From Methylobacillus sp. MM3 (GTDB lineage: Bacteria; Pseudomonadota; Gammaproteobacteria; Burkholderiales; Methylophilaceae), in contig NZ_LXTQ01000057.1 of NCBI RefSeq assembly GCF_001645185.1, positions 116,381-180,380 of the forward strand: a DNA stretch of 64,000 bases. The letters are read 5' to 3'. Position numbers and translations under genes: made by a program. This document shows positions 42,669 to 51,842 of this stretch, piece after piece. Each line of letters opens with the position of its first letter. Within the stretch, counting starts at the first letter, position 1. The notes below the pieces were generated by a model that saw nothing but the letters and a program-made list of their open reading frames with translations, was not told the DNA's origin and ran no database searches.

Positions 42669-43855
42669 TGGCGTATTCTCGGCCCGAAGCGCCACATCAC
42701 CGGGACGCGGCCCAAATTGTCCGCCAGCTTGACCAGAGGCCGGAGGCGTCGCGAGCGGCGCAAGGCATGCGCGGCTGCCGTCTGGATAGGAAGGTGCCCG
42801 GTCTGGGCGGCGAGTGCGTGGATTTCCCGGATGAACGCCTCCTCATAACCGGTTTCGATATACAGGCCGGCAAGCCTGTCCTGCCGGAACGCCACGGGGA
42901 AGGGGTTGGCAATCTCGAACGCGCCCAACAGTTGCAGCGTCGCCATGGTGCGGATGCATTTCGGGCAGATGCCGCAATTCGACGCCGCGCCGTTTTTCCA
43001 GCACACATGCAGATGGGCCAGGGCAATGGCGTGACGCGCGATAAGCGCCGTTTTTTCCGTTCGAGTGAAGGGGGCGCCATCCTGTTTCACGGTCAGTGAG
43101 CGGGTCGAAAAAAGGCCGTCCGTCATCGGGTGCGAACCCCACGGAAAGAGACTGCCGTACGGATAGGAAGAGCCGATCAACACCTTGCCATAGCGTTTTT
43201 CCAGCATGAGAGCGACGGAAGCCAGCCCGGCGCCATTGGTCAGCCATCCCCAGCCCTTGACCCAGAGCGAGCCATTCCTGCGCAGATTCGTTCTGGCGAC
43301 GATGAGCTTACGGCCCAGCGCTTGCGCGCCCTGGGCCAGCGTTGCATGCAATTTTGCAAATTCATCCTGTGCGTCCAGCGGGATATCGAAACCGTGCACG
43401 GTGATCAGATCGTCCACCCGGCCTATCGCGGCGCTTTCCCGTTCCGGCGCATGCCGCAAAACGGTAAACCAGGAATCCACGCCGCCAGAAAAAAATGCGG
43501 CAGATTTCGGGTTGAAGGGTTCCTCCGCAGCGAGGGGCGCAGCAGGAATGCGGATCGTGGGCGGTTTGTATTGCGGATACCAGTCGCACCACACTGCGAT
43601 CAGGCCTTTCAGGTTTTCCAAGAGAGTGGCGTCAGCCGGGAGGTCGGAAACGATGGTCTCACCGTTCGGCAAGGCATATGGCAGCATCGCAACTAGCCAG
43701 GGATTGCTCGATTCCGACAGGTCGGCTTCGAGTTCGGACGGCACTTCGTACCAGATATCGAAAGCCTCGCCGGATTCCCGCTCAACGGCGCCGGTCAGGC
43801 GAACGAATCCCGGGGTGTCGGGGGAAGCGTCTTTACGAACAGATGCGAGTCTCAT
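42653..43855 (-). CDS. QueC-like PP-loop ATPase in EPS operon
   Basis: A 400-residue protein. The N-terminal 110 residues match nothing I recognise. A PP-loop SGGVDS (123-128) begins an ATP-pyrophosphatase domain, and C285, C294, C297 and C300 (CWKNGAASNCGICPKC) give the C-x8-C-x2-C-x2-C zinc site of QueC. QueC converts a carboxylate to a nitrile via an amide, using ATP and ammonia. No other queuosine genes are here. The gene overlaps the pyruvyl transferase gene by 16 bases, so it probably amidates or otherwise modifies a sugar acid or EPS precursor. That is inference. Confidence 0.75.
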   Translation of the reverse strand: MRLASVRKDASPDTPGFVRLTGAVERESGEAFDIWYEVPSELEADLSESSNPWLVAMLPYALPNGETIVSDLPADATLLENLKGLIAVWCDWYPQYKPPTIRIPAAPLAAEEPFNPKSAAFFSGGVDSWFTVLRHAPERESAAIGRVDDLITVHGFDIPLDAQDEFAKLHATLAQGAQALGRKLIVARTNLRRNGSLWVKGWGWLTNGAGLASVALMLEKRYGKVLIGSSYPYGSLFPWGSHPMTDGLFSTRSLTVKQDGAPFTRTEKTALIARHAIALAHLHVCWKNGAASNCGICPKCIRTMATLQLLGAFEIANPFPVAFRQDRLAGLYIETGYEEAFIREIHALAAQTGHLPIQTAAAHALRRSRRLRPLVKLADNLGRVPVMWRFGPRIRQWCVN

Positions 43856-44087
43856 TTTGTTGACTGACTATCCTTCGATATTCCCGGAAACGATCACCGG
43901 GTACGACGGAGCAAGTGCATGAACCGTCAAGGGAATCTGCCGAACAGAACGAGTATACACCCATTGCCATCGCGTGAATCCGGCAGAGAGATGGAGCGCT
44001 CCCACTTCTTCTGGACGCGGTGAATCATGTGGAGGTACATTGCAGGGTATCGCTTCATTCTGTTGAAGTGCGTCCGAGGTATCCGCC

Positions 44088-45260
44088 ATGCGACCATTCC
44101 CGATGCAGGCCATGATTTTTCTGGCGCCCTTGCTGGGGTCCGCCGGTACCCTTGCGGCACCGCCGCCTGCATCGCTCACGGACTTGAGCACGCTAGCCGA
44201 CAACACCGCGCGCGATCTCGGCGCCTATGACTGCGCCAATGTGGCGCGGGATGGCATCAGCTGCCGCACCATCACCTCTTTCAGCGGTTTCACTTACGAT
44301 GCCAAGCGCCGCCAGATGCTCATGTTCGGGGGCGGCCACTCGGCAACCATGCGCGACGATGTGGACGAATTCAGCTTCAAAACGCTGAAATGGAAAAGCG
44401 CGAGCGGCAACCCCAATGTCTCGACCACGTGCGACGTCATGTGGGTCAGCGGGCCGGAGGACAATTTCGATGAAGTCGACGGCCGCTGGATCAGCACCGG
44501 CCATGCCACCTCGCGCCACACCTACGATTTGCGCGTGGTGACCAGGGATGGCGCGGAGCTGGTGATCCTGAAACCCGGCGATATTCCCGGAAATCAATGT
44601 ACCAAGCCGCGTTACAAGGCGGCGACCAGCACCGGCAGGATCGCGCACTATGACATCGACACCAAGACCTGGCGCTTCACCGTCAAAATGCCATGGAACC
44701 GCTACTCCGCGGCCGAGCTCGATCCCGTGTCCGGGCGTATCATCGTACTGGATGCCAAGAGCGGCATCTGGTCCTACGATCCGGTCGCCGGCATGGCGCC
44801 CGTCAAGTTGCTGTCTCTCAAGGATGCCAACATGGGGTACGCCAACAATCTCGTCTACTTTCCGCCCAACGACCGTTTTTATTACTTTCACAGCAGCGCG
44901 GGGCGCGTGTGGGAAGTCAGTCTGACGCGCAGTGGCGACAAGGTCACCCAGGCCGCGGTCAAGGAAGTGGGCAGTGGCCTGGGGCCGAAGCTGCCGGAAA
45001 CCGGTTTTGCCTACGATGCCGCCAGCAAGGTGATTGGCGGCGGAGTGCACAAGGATCAATTCCACGCATTCGATCCGGCAACCGGAGAATGGACCGCGAC
45101 TGCCATCCGGGCCGAAGGCGGGGGCAAGATAGGCACGCAGGCGTACCACGCGCTGGATTACGATCCGGTGGCGAATGTGTATATCTTCATCAGCAATTCT
45201 GCGTCCGGTTTCCGCGTATGGGCTTACCGGCACAAGGCCGCGGCAGCGCTTGCGCCGTGA
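44088..45260 (+). CDS. Exported Kelch-like beta-propeller protein
   Basis: A 390-residue protein with a signal peptide (MQAMIFLAPLLGSAGTLAAP). Repeats of the Kelch type are visible: GFTYDAKRRQMLMFGGGHSA, AELDPVSGRIIVLDAKSG and AYDAASKVIGGGVHKDQFHA, then a last repeat ending in VYIFISNSASGFRVWAY. It should be periplasmic or outer surface. Substrate unknown; galactose-oxidase-like folds bind sugars. The gap 43856-44087 (232 bases) holds nothing recognisable beyond its likely promoter. It precedes an asparagine synthase homologue by 52 bases. Confidence 0.75.
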   Translation: MRPFPMQAMIFLAPLLGSAGTLAAPPPASLTDLSTLADNTARDLGAYDCANVARDGISCRTITSFSGFTYDAKRRQMLMFGGGHSATMRDDVDEFSFKTLKWKSASGNPNVSTTCDVMWVSGPEDNFDEVDGRWISTGHATSRHTYDLRVVTRDGAELVILKPGDIPGNQCTKPRYKAATSTGRIAHYDIDTKTWRFTVKMPWNRYSAAELDPVSGRIIVLDAKSGIWSYDPVAGMAPVKLLSLKDANMGYANNLVYFPPNDRFYYFHSSAGRVWEVSLTRSGDKVTQAAVKEVGSGLGPKLPETGFAYDAASKVIGGGVHKDQFHAFDPATGEWTATAIRAEGGGKIGTQAYHALDYDPVANVYIFISNSASGFRVWAYRHKAAAALAP

Positions 45261-45312
45261 TAATCGATATGGTCGGAAACTCGGAATAGCAATAACAACT
45301 TCTGGAGTGGAC

Positions 45313-47181
45313 ATGGGAAAGCTGTGGGGCTGGCTGGGAGGCCATGCCGTCGAAACACGGAATGACCGGGATCTATTGGCCGCGATGGGATTCGCCGGGC
45401 CGGCGGCAACATTGCTGCATGGGGGCTGTGCGCTCGCTTCGGACAAGCAGGCCGGCGTGGCGGAGGAAAACGGCCTGTGCATTGCCCTGGTCGGCCGGCC
45501 GCGAATGGAGGGCGTATCGTCATCGATTTCGCCTGCGCAGCAAGTGCTTGCACTCTGGCGGCAGCATGGGCGGGAGGCGCTGCAAAAAATGCATGGGCCG
45601 TTTGCGCTGGCCGTGGTCGATACGCAGGCGAACACCGCGCTGCTGGCGATAGACCGGGTTGGCGTGCACTCACTGGCGTTTGCATCCGTCGGCGGCAAAG
45701 CCCTTGTGTTTGCCAGCCGGGTCGATGCGGTGGCTGCCCATCCTGCAGTGGGAAAACGCCTCTCTATCCAGGCGCTGTTCAATTACTTTTATTTTCATGA
45801 CATCCCTGCCCCCGGCACGATCTACGAAGGCGTAGAGAAATTGCTGCCGGGGCAATATGTCTGGTTTGCGGATGGGCGGCTGGAGCGCGATTATTACTGG
45901 CATCTCGACTACCGCGACGCGTCGCGCAGCGACTTTGCCGGGATGTCGGCGCAATTCCGCAGCATACTGCGGGAAAGCGTCGCGCGTGCGGCCGATGGCG
46001 ATGACCCCGCCGCCTTTCTTTCCGGCGGCACGGATAGCTCAACGGTGGCCGGCGTGCTGACCGAATTGCGCGGCAAGCCGGCGCGGACCTATTCGATAGG
46101 ATTTTCCGCCGAGGGCTTCGACGAGATGGGGTACGCGCGCATCGCGGCCAGTCATTTCGGTCTCGATATGCGCGAGTATTACCTGAAACCGGAGGATATC
46201 CTCAGGGCCATTCCCGTCATCGCGCAGCATTACGACGAACCTTTTGCCAACGAGTCTGCCGTGCCCACCTGGTTTTGCGCCCGCATGGCGCAAGCGGACG
46301 GCTTTCGCGTGATGCTCGCCGGCGACGGCGGCGACGAGCTGTTCGGCGGCAATGTGCGCTATGCGAAGCAAAAGATGTTCGAGGCGTACCATGCCTTGCC
46401 GAGCTTTCTGCGCGGCGGCCTTATCGAGCCTTTTGCCGCGTTGCCGGGGCTGGATCGATTCCCGCCCACCAGAAAGCTGCAGAGTTATTTGCGCCAGGCC
46501 AATATTCCGCTGCCGGAGCGCATGGAATCGTACAACTATCTCTATCGCCAGCCGCTCGATGGGATGTTTGCGGCAGATTTTCTGGCAGAGGTGGATGCCG
46601 GCCTGCCTGCCGCCTGGCTCAGGGACGCATACGACCGCACGCAGTCCGATTCATACATCAACCGCATGATGCATCTGGACCTGAAATTCACGCTGGCGGA
46701 CAACGACCTGCGCAAGGTGAACGGCATGACCGAGGCCGCCGGCATCGAGGTGCGCTATCCCTTGCTCGACGATGCGCTGATGGCTTTTTCGGGAGAAGTG
46801 CCGCCGGACTGGAAGGTCAGGGGACACACTCTGCGCTGGTTCTTCAAGAATGCGCTGAAAGGGTATTTGCCGGATGAAATCATCCGCAAGCGCAAGCACG
46901 GTTTCGGCTTGCCGTTTGGCGTCTGGGCGCGGGATTATGCGCCGCTGCGCGAACGGATCGAGGATAGACTGTCCGATTTCAGGAAGCGCGGCTGGTTGCA
47001 GCCGACCTATATCGATCACATTCGCGCCGAGCATATGACCGGCCACGCCACGTATTTCGGAAAAATGCTGTGGGTGATTCTGATATTGGAGGAATGGTCG
47101 GAGCGGCATGCCACTGACGCAACGGCAGAGGCGCCAGCTGTTCAGCCTCGCTTGTCCGGCGTCATGCGGCTTGCGGATTGA
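45313..47181 (+). CDS. Asparagine synthase homologue lacking the N-terminal Cys nucleophile
   Basis: A 622-residue AsnB-type protein. The N-terminal glutaminase-like domain begins MGKLWGWLGG, without the Cys2 needed for glutamine hydrolysis. The synthetase domain is intact: PAAFLSGGTDSSTVAG (PP-loop), LAGDGGDELFGGN, EVRYPLLDDALMAF and the Lys/His end RKRKHGFGLPFGVW. It should therefore use free ammonia or another nucleophile, or form a different amide. The ATG at 45313 has TGGAG upstream. Its end overlaps the convergent O-ligase gene by 40 bases. The intact homologue is at 51839-53764. Confidence 0.88.
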   Translation: MGKLWGWLGGHAVETRNDRDLLAAMGFAGPAATLLHGGCALASDKQAGVAEENGLCIALVGRPRMEGVSSSISPAQQVLALWRQHGREALQKMHGPFALAVVDTQANTALLAIDRVGVHSLAFASVGGKALVFASRVDAVAAHPAVGKRLSIQALFNYFYFHDIPAPGTIYEGVEKLLPGQYVWFADGRLERDYYWHLDYRDASRSDFAGMSAQFRSILRESVARAADGDDPAAFLSGGTDSSTVAGVLTELRGKPARTYSIGFSAEGFDEMGYARIAASHFGLDMREYYLKPEDILRAIPVIAQHYDEPFANESAVPTWFCARMAQADGFRVMLAGDGGDELFGGNVRYAKQKMFEAYHALPSFLRGGLIEPFAALPGLDRFPPTRKLQSYLRQANIPLPERMESYNYLYRQPLDGMFAADFLAEVDAGLPAAWLRDAYDRTQSDSYINRMMHLDLKFTLADNDLRKVNGMTEAAGIEVRYPLLDDALMAFSGEVPPDWKVRGHTLRWFFKNALKGYLPDEIIRKRKHGFGLPFGVWARDYAPLRERIEDRLSDFRKRGWLQPTYIDHIRAEHMTGHATYFGKMLWVILILEEWSERHATDATAEAPAVQPRLSGVMRLAD

Positions 47182-48509
47182 GCGCGGGAAACACGAGAGC
47201 CAGCGGCCAGCGCCATTTTCTCCCCGGAAGGCGCGCGATTCTTCCCGTGCTGAAGTGCTGCGGGCACCGGGCTGGAGGCGGCCGCTTCCCGCGCCAGGCT
47301 CCAGGTGATGAGCGTGATCGCGATCAAGTGGTAGTAGTAGTCGAAGTAGGCCAGCCCCAGGAAAGCCCCGCTGACTCCGTAGCCGATCAGGCTCACCTGC
47401 AGCATGGCGGCCAGGTCGCCTATCCATTTCATCTCCGGGTTGTTCCGGACGAGACGTGTCATCCGGCCGCACTTCAGCCAGGTCGAGAAGCCGAGTAGCA
47501 GGAAAATACCCAGCCCGATAAAGCCGTGCTCTCCCAGCACCTGAAAATAAATGCTGTGCGCATCGTGGATATCAAGCGGGTCCGGTGCATAGAGATGGAA
47601 GGTGGCGATCGTGAACATTTTGAATCCACCCCCCAGCAGATGATCCGACGCGACATTCCAGGCGGTCCACCAGGCGTTGATGCGGCCCATGGCGGAAGGA
47701 TCCTGCTTGTAATTGCGGATGCTTTCCATACGTTCCCACCAGGTTTCCGGCATGAGCAGGGCGACGACAACGGCGAGCACGAGGATCAGGATGCCTACGC
47801 TGATCTTGTGCCTGCTTTTCAGCCACAGAAACCCGCTCATGGCGATGACGCCGATAAAGGCGCCGCGCGACTGGCTGCCGACGATGGCCAGCCCCGTCAG
47901 GAAAATGGCGAGCATCATGGCGTAGCGCGCCCATTTTTTTTCTATCTGATGCAGCAGGAAAAACATCAGCGGCATGGTCATGATCAGCGCCAGCCCGATC
48001 TCGTTGTTGCCGCCAATGAAAGAGCCTTCGGGCCCCAGCACCCAATGTATGCCGCCGCCGGTCACGGTGAAAATGCCGCCTTTGACGCCGTAGAATGCCA
48101 ACGAGGCCACCGTGACCCACACCAGGCCGACCAGTTTCTCCTTGTCGGTGATCAGGTAAATGGTAAGAAACGCGAACAGCAGGATTTTCAGTACGCGGCG
48201 CAGATATTCATAGGCCGCCGGAGGATCGAAAGCGAACAACGTGGTGAGTATCATCCATAGCATGAACAGGATGAGCAGCCAGGTCTCGCGCGACCACACC
48301 ATTCTTCTCGGTGCCTTCGAGAACAGCAGACCCAGCAGTGTCACGCCGGCGGTCAGGGCCGCGAATGGAAATTCATAGGCATAACTCCAGGTCAGCCGGT
48401 GCGGGTTCATCAGACCTATCCATGTCCACAGATAAATGCCGATATGCGGGCGGGAAAAGACCTTCAGCAGCACCAGGAACACAACGGCAAAAAGAAGCAG
48501 GTCGCGCAT
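47142..48509 (-). CDS. O-antigen ligase-like protein, exosortase A-associated (TIGR03097 type)
   Basis: About 455 residues with 11-12 membrane helices and the Wzy_C/O-ligase pattern. A long periplasmic loop holds the signature NAWWTAWNVASDHLLGGGF and DIHDAHSIYFQVLGEHGFIG. It is assigned to ligase/polymerase function: joining polysaccharide units or attaching glycan to protein. The ATG at 48509 is preferred; a TTG at 48515 is in frame. The last 50 residues, basic and low-complexity, overlap the convergent asparagine synthase gene. Confidence 0.88.
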   Translation of the reverse strand: MRDLLLFAVVFLVLLKVFSRPHIGIYLWTWIGLMNPHRLTWSYAYEFPFAALTAGVTLLGLLFSKAPRRMVWSRETWLLILFMLWMILTTLFAFDPPAAYEYLRRVLKILLFAFLTIYLITDKEKLVGLVWVTVASLAFYGVKGGIFTVTGGGIHWVLGPEGSFIGGNNEIGLALIMTMPLMFFLLHQIEKKWARYAMMLAIFLTGLAIVGSQSRGAFIGVIAMSGFLWLKSRHKISVGILILVLAVVVALLMPETWWERMESIRNYKQDPSAMGRINAWWTAWNVASDHLLGGGFKMFTIATFHLYAPDPLDIHDAHSIYFQVLGEHGFIGLGIFLLLGFSTWLKCGRMTRLVRNNPEMKWIGDLAAMLQVSLIGYGVSGAFLGLAYFDYYYHLIAITLITWSLAREAAASSPVPAALQHGKNRAPSGEKMALAAGSRVSRAQSASRMTPDKRG

Positions 48510-48511
48510 GA

Positions 48512-49729
48512 TCAACCCCGGCCCATGGTGGTAAAGGACTCCGGCATTGCCGCTTCACTGTCCACGCCATGATCCGCCTTGCCGGTTAGCAGTTCATGAA
48601 ACAGCTGGCTCACCCGCTCGGCGTTGCGGTGCCAGGTCAGCCCCTGCTCGGCGATGCTGGCGCGCGCACCGGCGGCGATGCGCTGCCGCAGTTCGGCGTC
48701 GAGGCTCACGCGTTCTATCGCTGCGGCCAGTGCGTCCGGGTTGCCGGGTTCGAACAGTACCGCGTTCTGGCCGTCGCTTAATATTTCCATGATATTGGGC
48801 TGGGCCGGCGCCACGATGGCGCGGCCGAGCGCCAGGTATTCGAACAGTTTCAGCGGCGACGCATAGGCGACTACCGCCGGTTGCAAGGCCACATCGAACG
48901 CGGCGACATGGTGTGCGATATCGTCGCGGCCGACGATGCCGGTAATTGTCAGCCGGTCGGCGATGCCCAGCCGTCGCGCCTGCGCTTCCAGGGTGGCGCG
49001 CGCCGGCCCGTCGCCGATCACCAGCAGATGGCGCGCCGCATCGGCGTCGCGGGCAATCAAGTCGATCACGCCATCCAGCCCGTGCCAGTCACGCAGAAAG
49101 CCGGTAAAGCCCAGCACCAGTTTGTCTTGCAGGCCGAGCATGCGTTTTGCCGTCGCGGTATCGGGCGCGGCACTGAAACGTGCGGGATCGATGCCGTTGG
49201 GGATCACCCGGATACGTGCCTCGGATACGCCTGCTGCAGCCACCATGTCGCCCAGCACCCGAGTGACCGGCAATACGTAATCTGCGCCGCGCCATGTCGA
49301 GTGCTGCGTCCACTGCGCCAGACGCCGCAGCGCAATGCCGTCATAACGCGCGCGCTCCTCATACAGAGGCGCATTCACTTCCAGCAGCATGGGCAGGCCG
49401 TAGCGGCGCTTGAGCCAGATGCCGGCCGGGAGGAACAGGTTATAGCGCTCGTACAGACAATCCGGGCGATGCTCGCGCACCGCGCGCCGCAAGCGGAGAT
49501 AAGCCAATACCGCATAAGCGAATTCCAGCAATTCATACAGCATGCGGGGCAGATGCCGTTTCATCCAGGCCACCATGCCGGCATCCGCGCCGAATTCTTC
49601 TTTCTCCATCGCTGTTGGCGCGACGATGACGATTTCATGGCCGAGCGCCTTGAGCGCGGCGATCATCTCCTCGACATGCACGTACTGGCCGTCCTTGGAG
49701 CGTATGCGGTGGTGGTAGAGGATCTTCAT
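48512..49729 (-). CDS. Family 4 glycosyltransferase
   Basis: A 405-residue GT-B enzyme. The N-terminus is MKILYHHRIRSKDGQYVHVE and the donor-binding domain has VIPNGIDPARF, GFTGFLRDWHGLDGVIDLIA and ASPLKLFEYLALGRAIVAPA (the EX7E-type region). It transfers an activated sugar in EPS repeat assembly. Its start overlaps the stop of the following GT4 gene by 4 bases. Donor unknown. Confidence 0.88.
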   Translation of the reverse strand: MKILYHHRIRSKDGQYVHVEEMIAALKALGHEIVIVAPTAMEKEEFGADAGMVAWMKRHLPRMLYELLEFAYAVLAYLRLRRAVREHRPDCLYERYNLFLPAGIWLKRRYGLPMLLEVNAPLYEERARYDGIALRRLAQWTQHSTWRGADYVLPVTRVLGDMVAAAGVSEARIRVIPNGIDPARFSAAPDTATAKRMLGLQDKLVLGFTGFLRDWHGLDGVIDLIARDADAARHLLVIGDGPARATLEAQARRLGIADRLTITGIVGRDDIAHHVAAFDVALQPAVVAYASPLKLFEYLALGRAIVAPAQPNIMEILSDGQNAVLFEPGNPDALAAAIERVSLDAELRQRIAAGARASIAEQGLTWHRNAERVSQLFHELLTGKADHGVDSEAAMPESFTTMGRG

Positions 49730-50904
49730 ACGGCGAGAATCCGATGGAAAATTTCAAGCTGGCCCCGCGTGGTGTCGTCCCAGCCGAATTTCTCTGCGTA
49801 GCGCCGCGTGGCTTCCCGGCTTGGATAGTACGCAAACAGCCGGTTCACGCCTTCCGCGATGCCTGCCGCGCTTCTGTCCCGGGTCAATACCCCGGCCTCG
49901 GGCACGGCGACGACTTCCGGCGTCCCCCACAATGGCGTCGCCACCACCGGCGTGCCGCAGGCGATGGATTCCAGCAGCACATTCGCCATGCCTTCCCGGC
50001 TCGAAGCCAGCACCAATGCATCCGCGGCGACCATGTAACGCCGCAGCGATACGCGATCCAGTGCGCCGAGGAATACCACCCTGTCGGCCACGCCGCTGTC
50101 GGCGGCAAATTTGCGCAGCTGGGCGGACATTTCGCCTTCCCCCGCGATGTAGAGCCTGACGTCCGGCAAGCGGGACAGCGCCTCGATGATCAGGTGATGG
50201 CCTTTCCGTTCGATCAGGTAGCCGACCGACAACAGCGTTTTGCCTGAAATGTTGAGCTGCCTGCGGATTTCTTCCCGATCGCCGGGGTTGAAAAAATCCA
50301 GATCCACGCCATTGCGCAGCGCCGTGACTTTGTCCGCGGCGATGCCGATCGCGGCCATTTCATTTTTCAGCGCCTGACAGACGCTGATCATCGCGCGGCT
50401 TTTTTTGGCCGCCCACAATATCCATCGTTTCGGGAGGCTATGCCGCGGAATCAGATTGATATCCGTGCCCCGGGCGGTCACTACAAACGGTTTGTCCAGG
50501 CTGTTTGCCACGATGCACGCGGCCACGCCGTCGGGGTAAAAATAATGAGCGTCGATCAGGTCGAAATCGAAGCCTTGTTCCCGTATTTTGCGCACCGTTT
50601 TTTTTACGGCACGCGCCATGAGAAGCGGCGCGATGCTCATGCCGATTTTCGGCAGCACCCAATAGCGCGGATGCCAGATCTCGATGCCGTGCCTGATTTC
50701 ATGCTCCGGCACTGTCGCGAATTTTCCGTATTTTCCAAAGGCCGGATGTGCCATCGGAAACCAGGGGACAGGCGCCACGACCTTGACCTCGATTTCGCCG
50801 CTCTCCAGCAGATGGCGCAGGCGGTTTTCGACAAAAATGCCATGCGTGGGTTGCGCCGCGTTAGGGTAGAGCGAGCTGAACGTGAGGATTCTGATCGGGC
50901 TCAT
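49726..50904 (-). CDS. Family 4 glycosyltransferase
   Basis: A 392-residue GT-B enzyme: RILTFSSLYPNAAQPTHGIF, VVTARGTDINLIPRHSLPKR, TALRNGVDLDFFNPGDREEI and ASSREGMANVLLESIACGTP (EX7E). These fit the group of transferases acting on EPS and O-antigen units. The ATG at 50904 overlaps the methyltransferase stop (50901) and is preferred over longer in-frame starts, which lack support. Both GT4 genes are in one coupled run. Confidence 0.9.
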   Translation of the reverse strand: MSPIRILTFSSLYPNAAQPTHGIFVENRLRHLLESGEIEVKVVAPVPWFPMAHPAFGKYGKFATVPEHEIRHGIEIWHPRYWVLPKIGMSIAPLLMARAVKKTVRKIREQGFDFDLIDAHYFYPDGVAACIVANSLDKPFVVTARGTDINLIPRHSLPKRWILWAAKKSRAMISVCQALKNEMAAIGIAADKVTALRNGVDLDFFNPGDREEIRRQLNISGKTLLSVGYLIERKGHHLIIEALSRLPDVRLYIAGEGEMSAQLRKFAADSGVADRVVFLGALDRVSLRRYMVAADALVLASSREGMANVLLESIACGTPVVATPLWGTPEVVAVPEAGVLTRDRSAAGIAEGVNRLFAYYPSREATRRYAEKFGWDDTTRGQLEIFHRILAV

Positions 50905-51842
50905 GTGCCATGCCCGCCAGAGTCGGTTTTGCGGCCCACCAGCCAGAATCCCAGCCAGGAGAGATCGGCATCGCTCAGCGATTTGAACGGGCCTGCCAGA
51001 TGCGGGCGGACCTCGCTGACCACGCTGGCATCCACCACATCGGTCGGTTTCAGCAGCAGGGCTTCGAAACCGTTGCGCTGCATGGCATCGCGATAACGGT
51101 CCACGCGCCAGCGGTTGGGTACCCCTTTGTGCGAATGCATCCACGACCACAAGGCCGGCGGCCAGGTCAAAAAATCGAGGGGATTGCGGCGATGCAGCCC
51201 ATGGCTTTTCAAATCCACCTGGTGCAGCAGGATGCCATCGGTCTTCAGCGCCCGCGCCATATCGTCGAAGGTGGCGTCGAGGTCATTGACATGCTCCAGC
51301 ACGGCGCGCGATAAAACAATATCCACCTCGCCTTCGAGTTCCGATAGTCCGTCTGGTTGGATCAGGTAGCGGATGCGCTCGGGGTTGAATCCGCTGAAGG
51401 GATTGCCGGGCTGGCGAAAACATTCCGCTGCGCGCGCCCTGGCACTGTTATCCAGATGCCACAGGAGGTCCAGCAGGATGTCCGCGTTCTTTTGCGTCAT
51501 GGACACCAGTGCAAAGCGGTCTACGCAGGTCACGCGTTCCGCGCCGTGGGCGATCATCAGCAATGCCACTCCCGGCACATCGCCGGGGCCGTATTCCAGT
51601 AGCTGTTTGCCGTTCAGGTAGCGTTTGATTTCATGCTCAGGCACGCCAAGAGTCTCGAAATAATCCTTGAAACACGTCTGAAAATAATCCGCTGCCTGCT
51701 CGACCGATTCCGGCGCAAAGCCCCGTCCGGTCTGCTTTGTCAGCCGGGCATACAGCGTGGGCGAGACCCTGGCAATCTGGTTGCTGAGCGTCGCATGCAA
51801 AAAGCGCTTGGCATCATCCAGAAGATAGTACCCGGACATCAT
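50901..51842 (-). CDS. SAM-dependent methyltransferase in XrtA operon
   Basis: A 313-residue protein. The SAM fold shows LEYGPGDVPGVALLMIAHGA as motif I, RVTCVDRFALVSMTQKNADI, and LSRAVLEHVNDLDATFDDMA, typical of methyltransferases acting on small molecules. The C-terminal part is basic (YRDAMQRNGFEALLLKPTDV). It is coupled on both sides (4-base overlaps). It probably methylates a sugar, such as an O-methyl substituent, but the substrate is not established. Confidence 0.85.
   Translation of the reverse strand: MMSGYYLLDDAKRFLHATLSNQIARVSPTLYARLTKQTGRGFAPESVEQAADYFQTCFKDYFETLGVPEHEIKRYLNGKQLLEYGPGDVPGVALLMIAHGAERVTCVDRFALVSMTQKNADILLDLLWHLDNSARARAAECFRQPGNPFSGFNPERIRYLIQPDGLSELEGEVDIVLSRAVLEHVNDLDATFDDMARALKTDGILLHQVDLKSHGLHRRNPLDFLTWPPALWSWMHSHKGVPNRWRVDRYRDAMQRNGFEALLLKPTDVVDASVVSEVRPHLAGPFKSLSDADLSWLGFWLVGRKTDSGGHGT

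Noticed and set aside
43868..44206. Minus-strand frame in the gap before the Kelch-like gene
   Set aside because: No recognisable family or ribosome site; overlaps the Kelch gene start.
44193..45782. Long minus-strand open frame over the Kelch-like and asparagine synthase genes
   Set aside because: The plus-strand frames have clear domains; this one is an antisense effect of high G+C.
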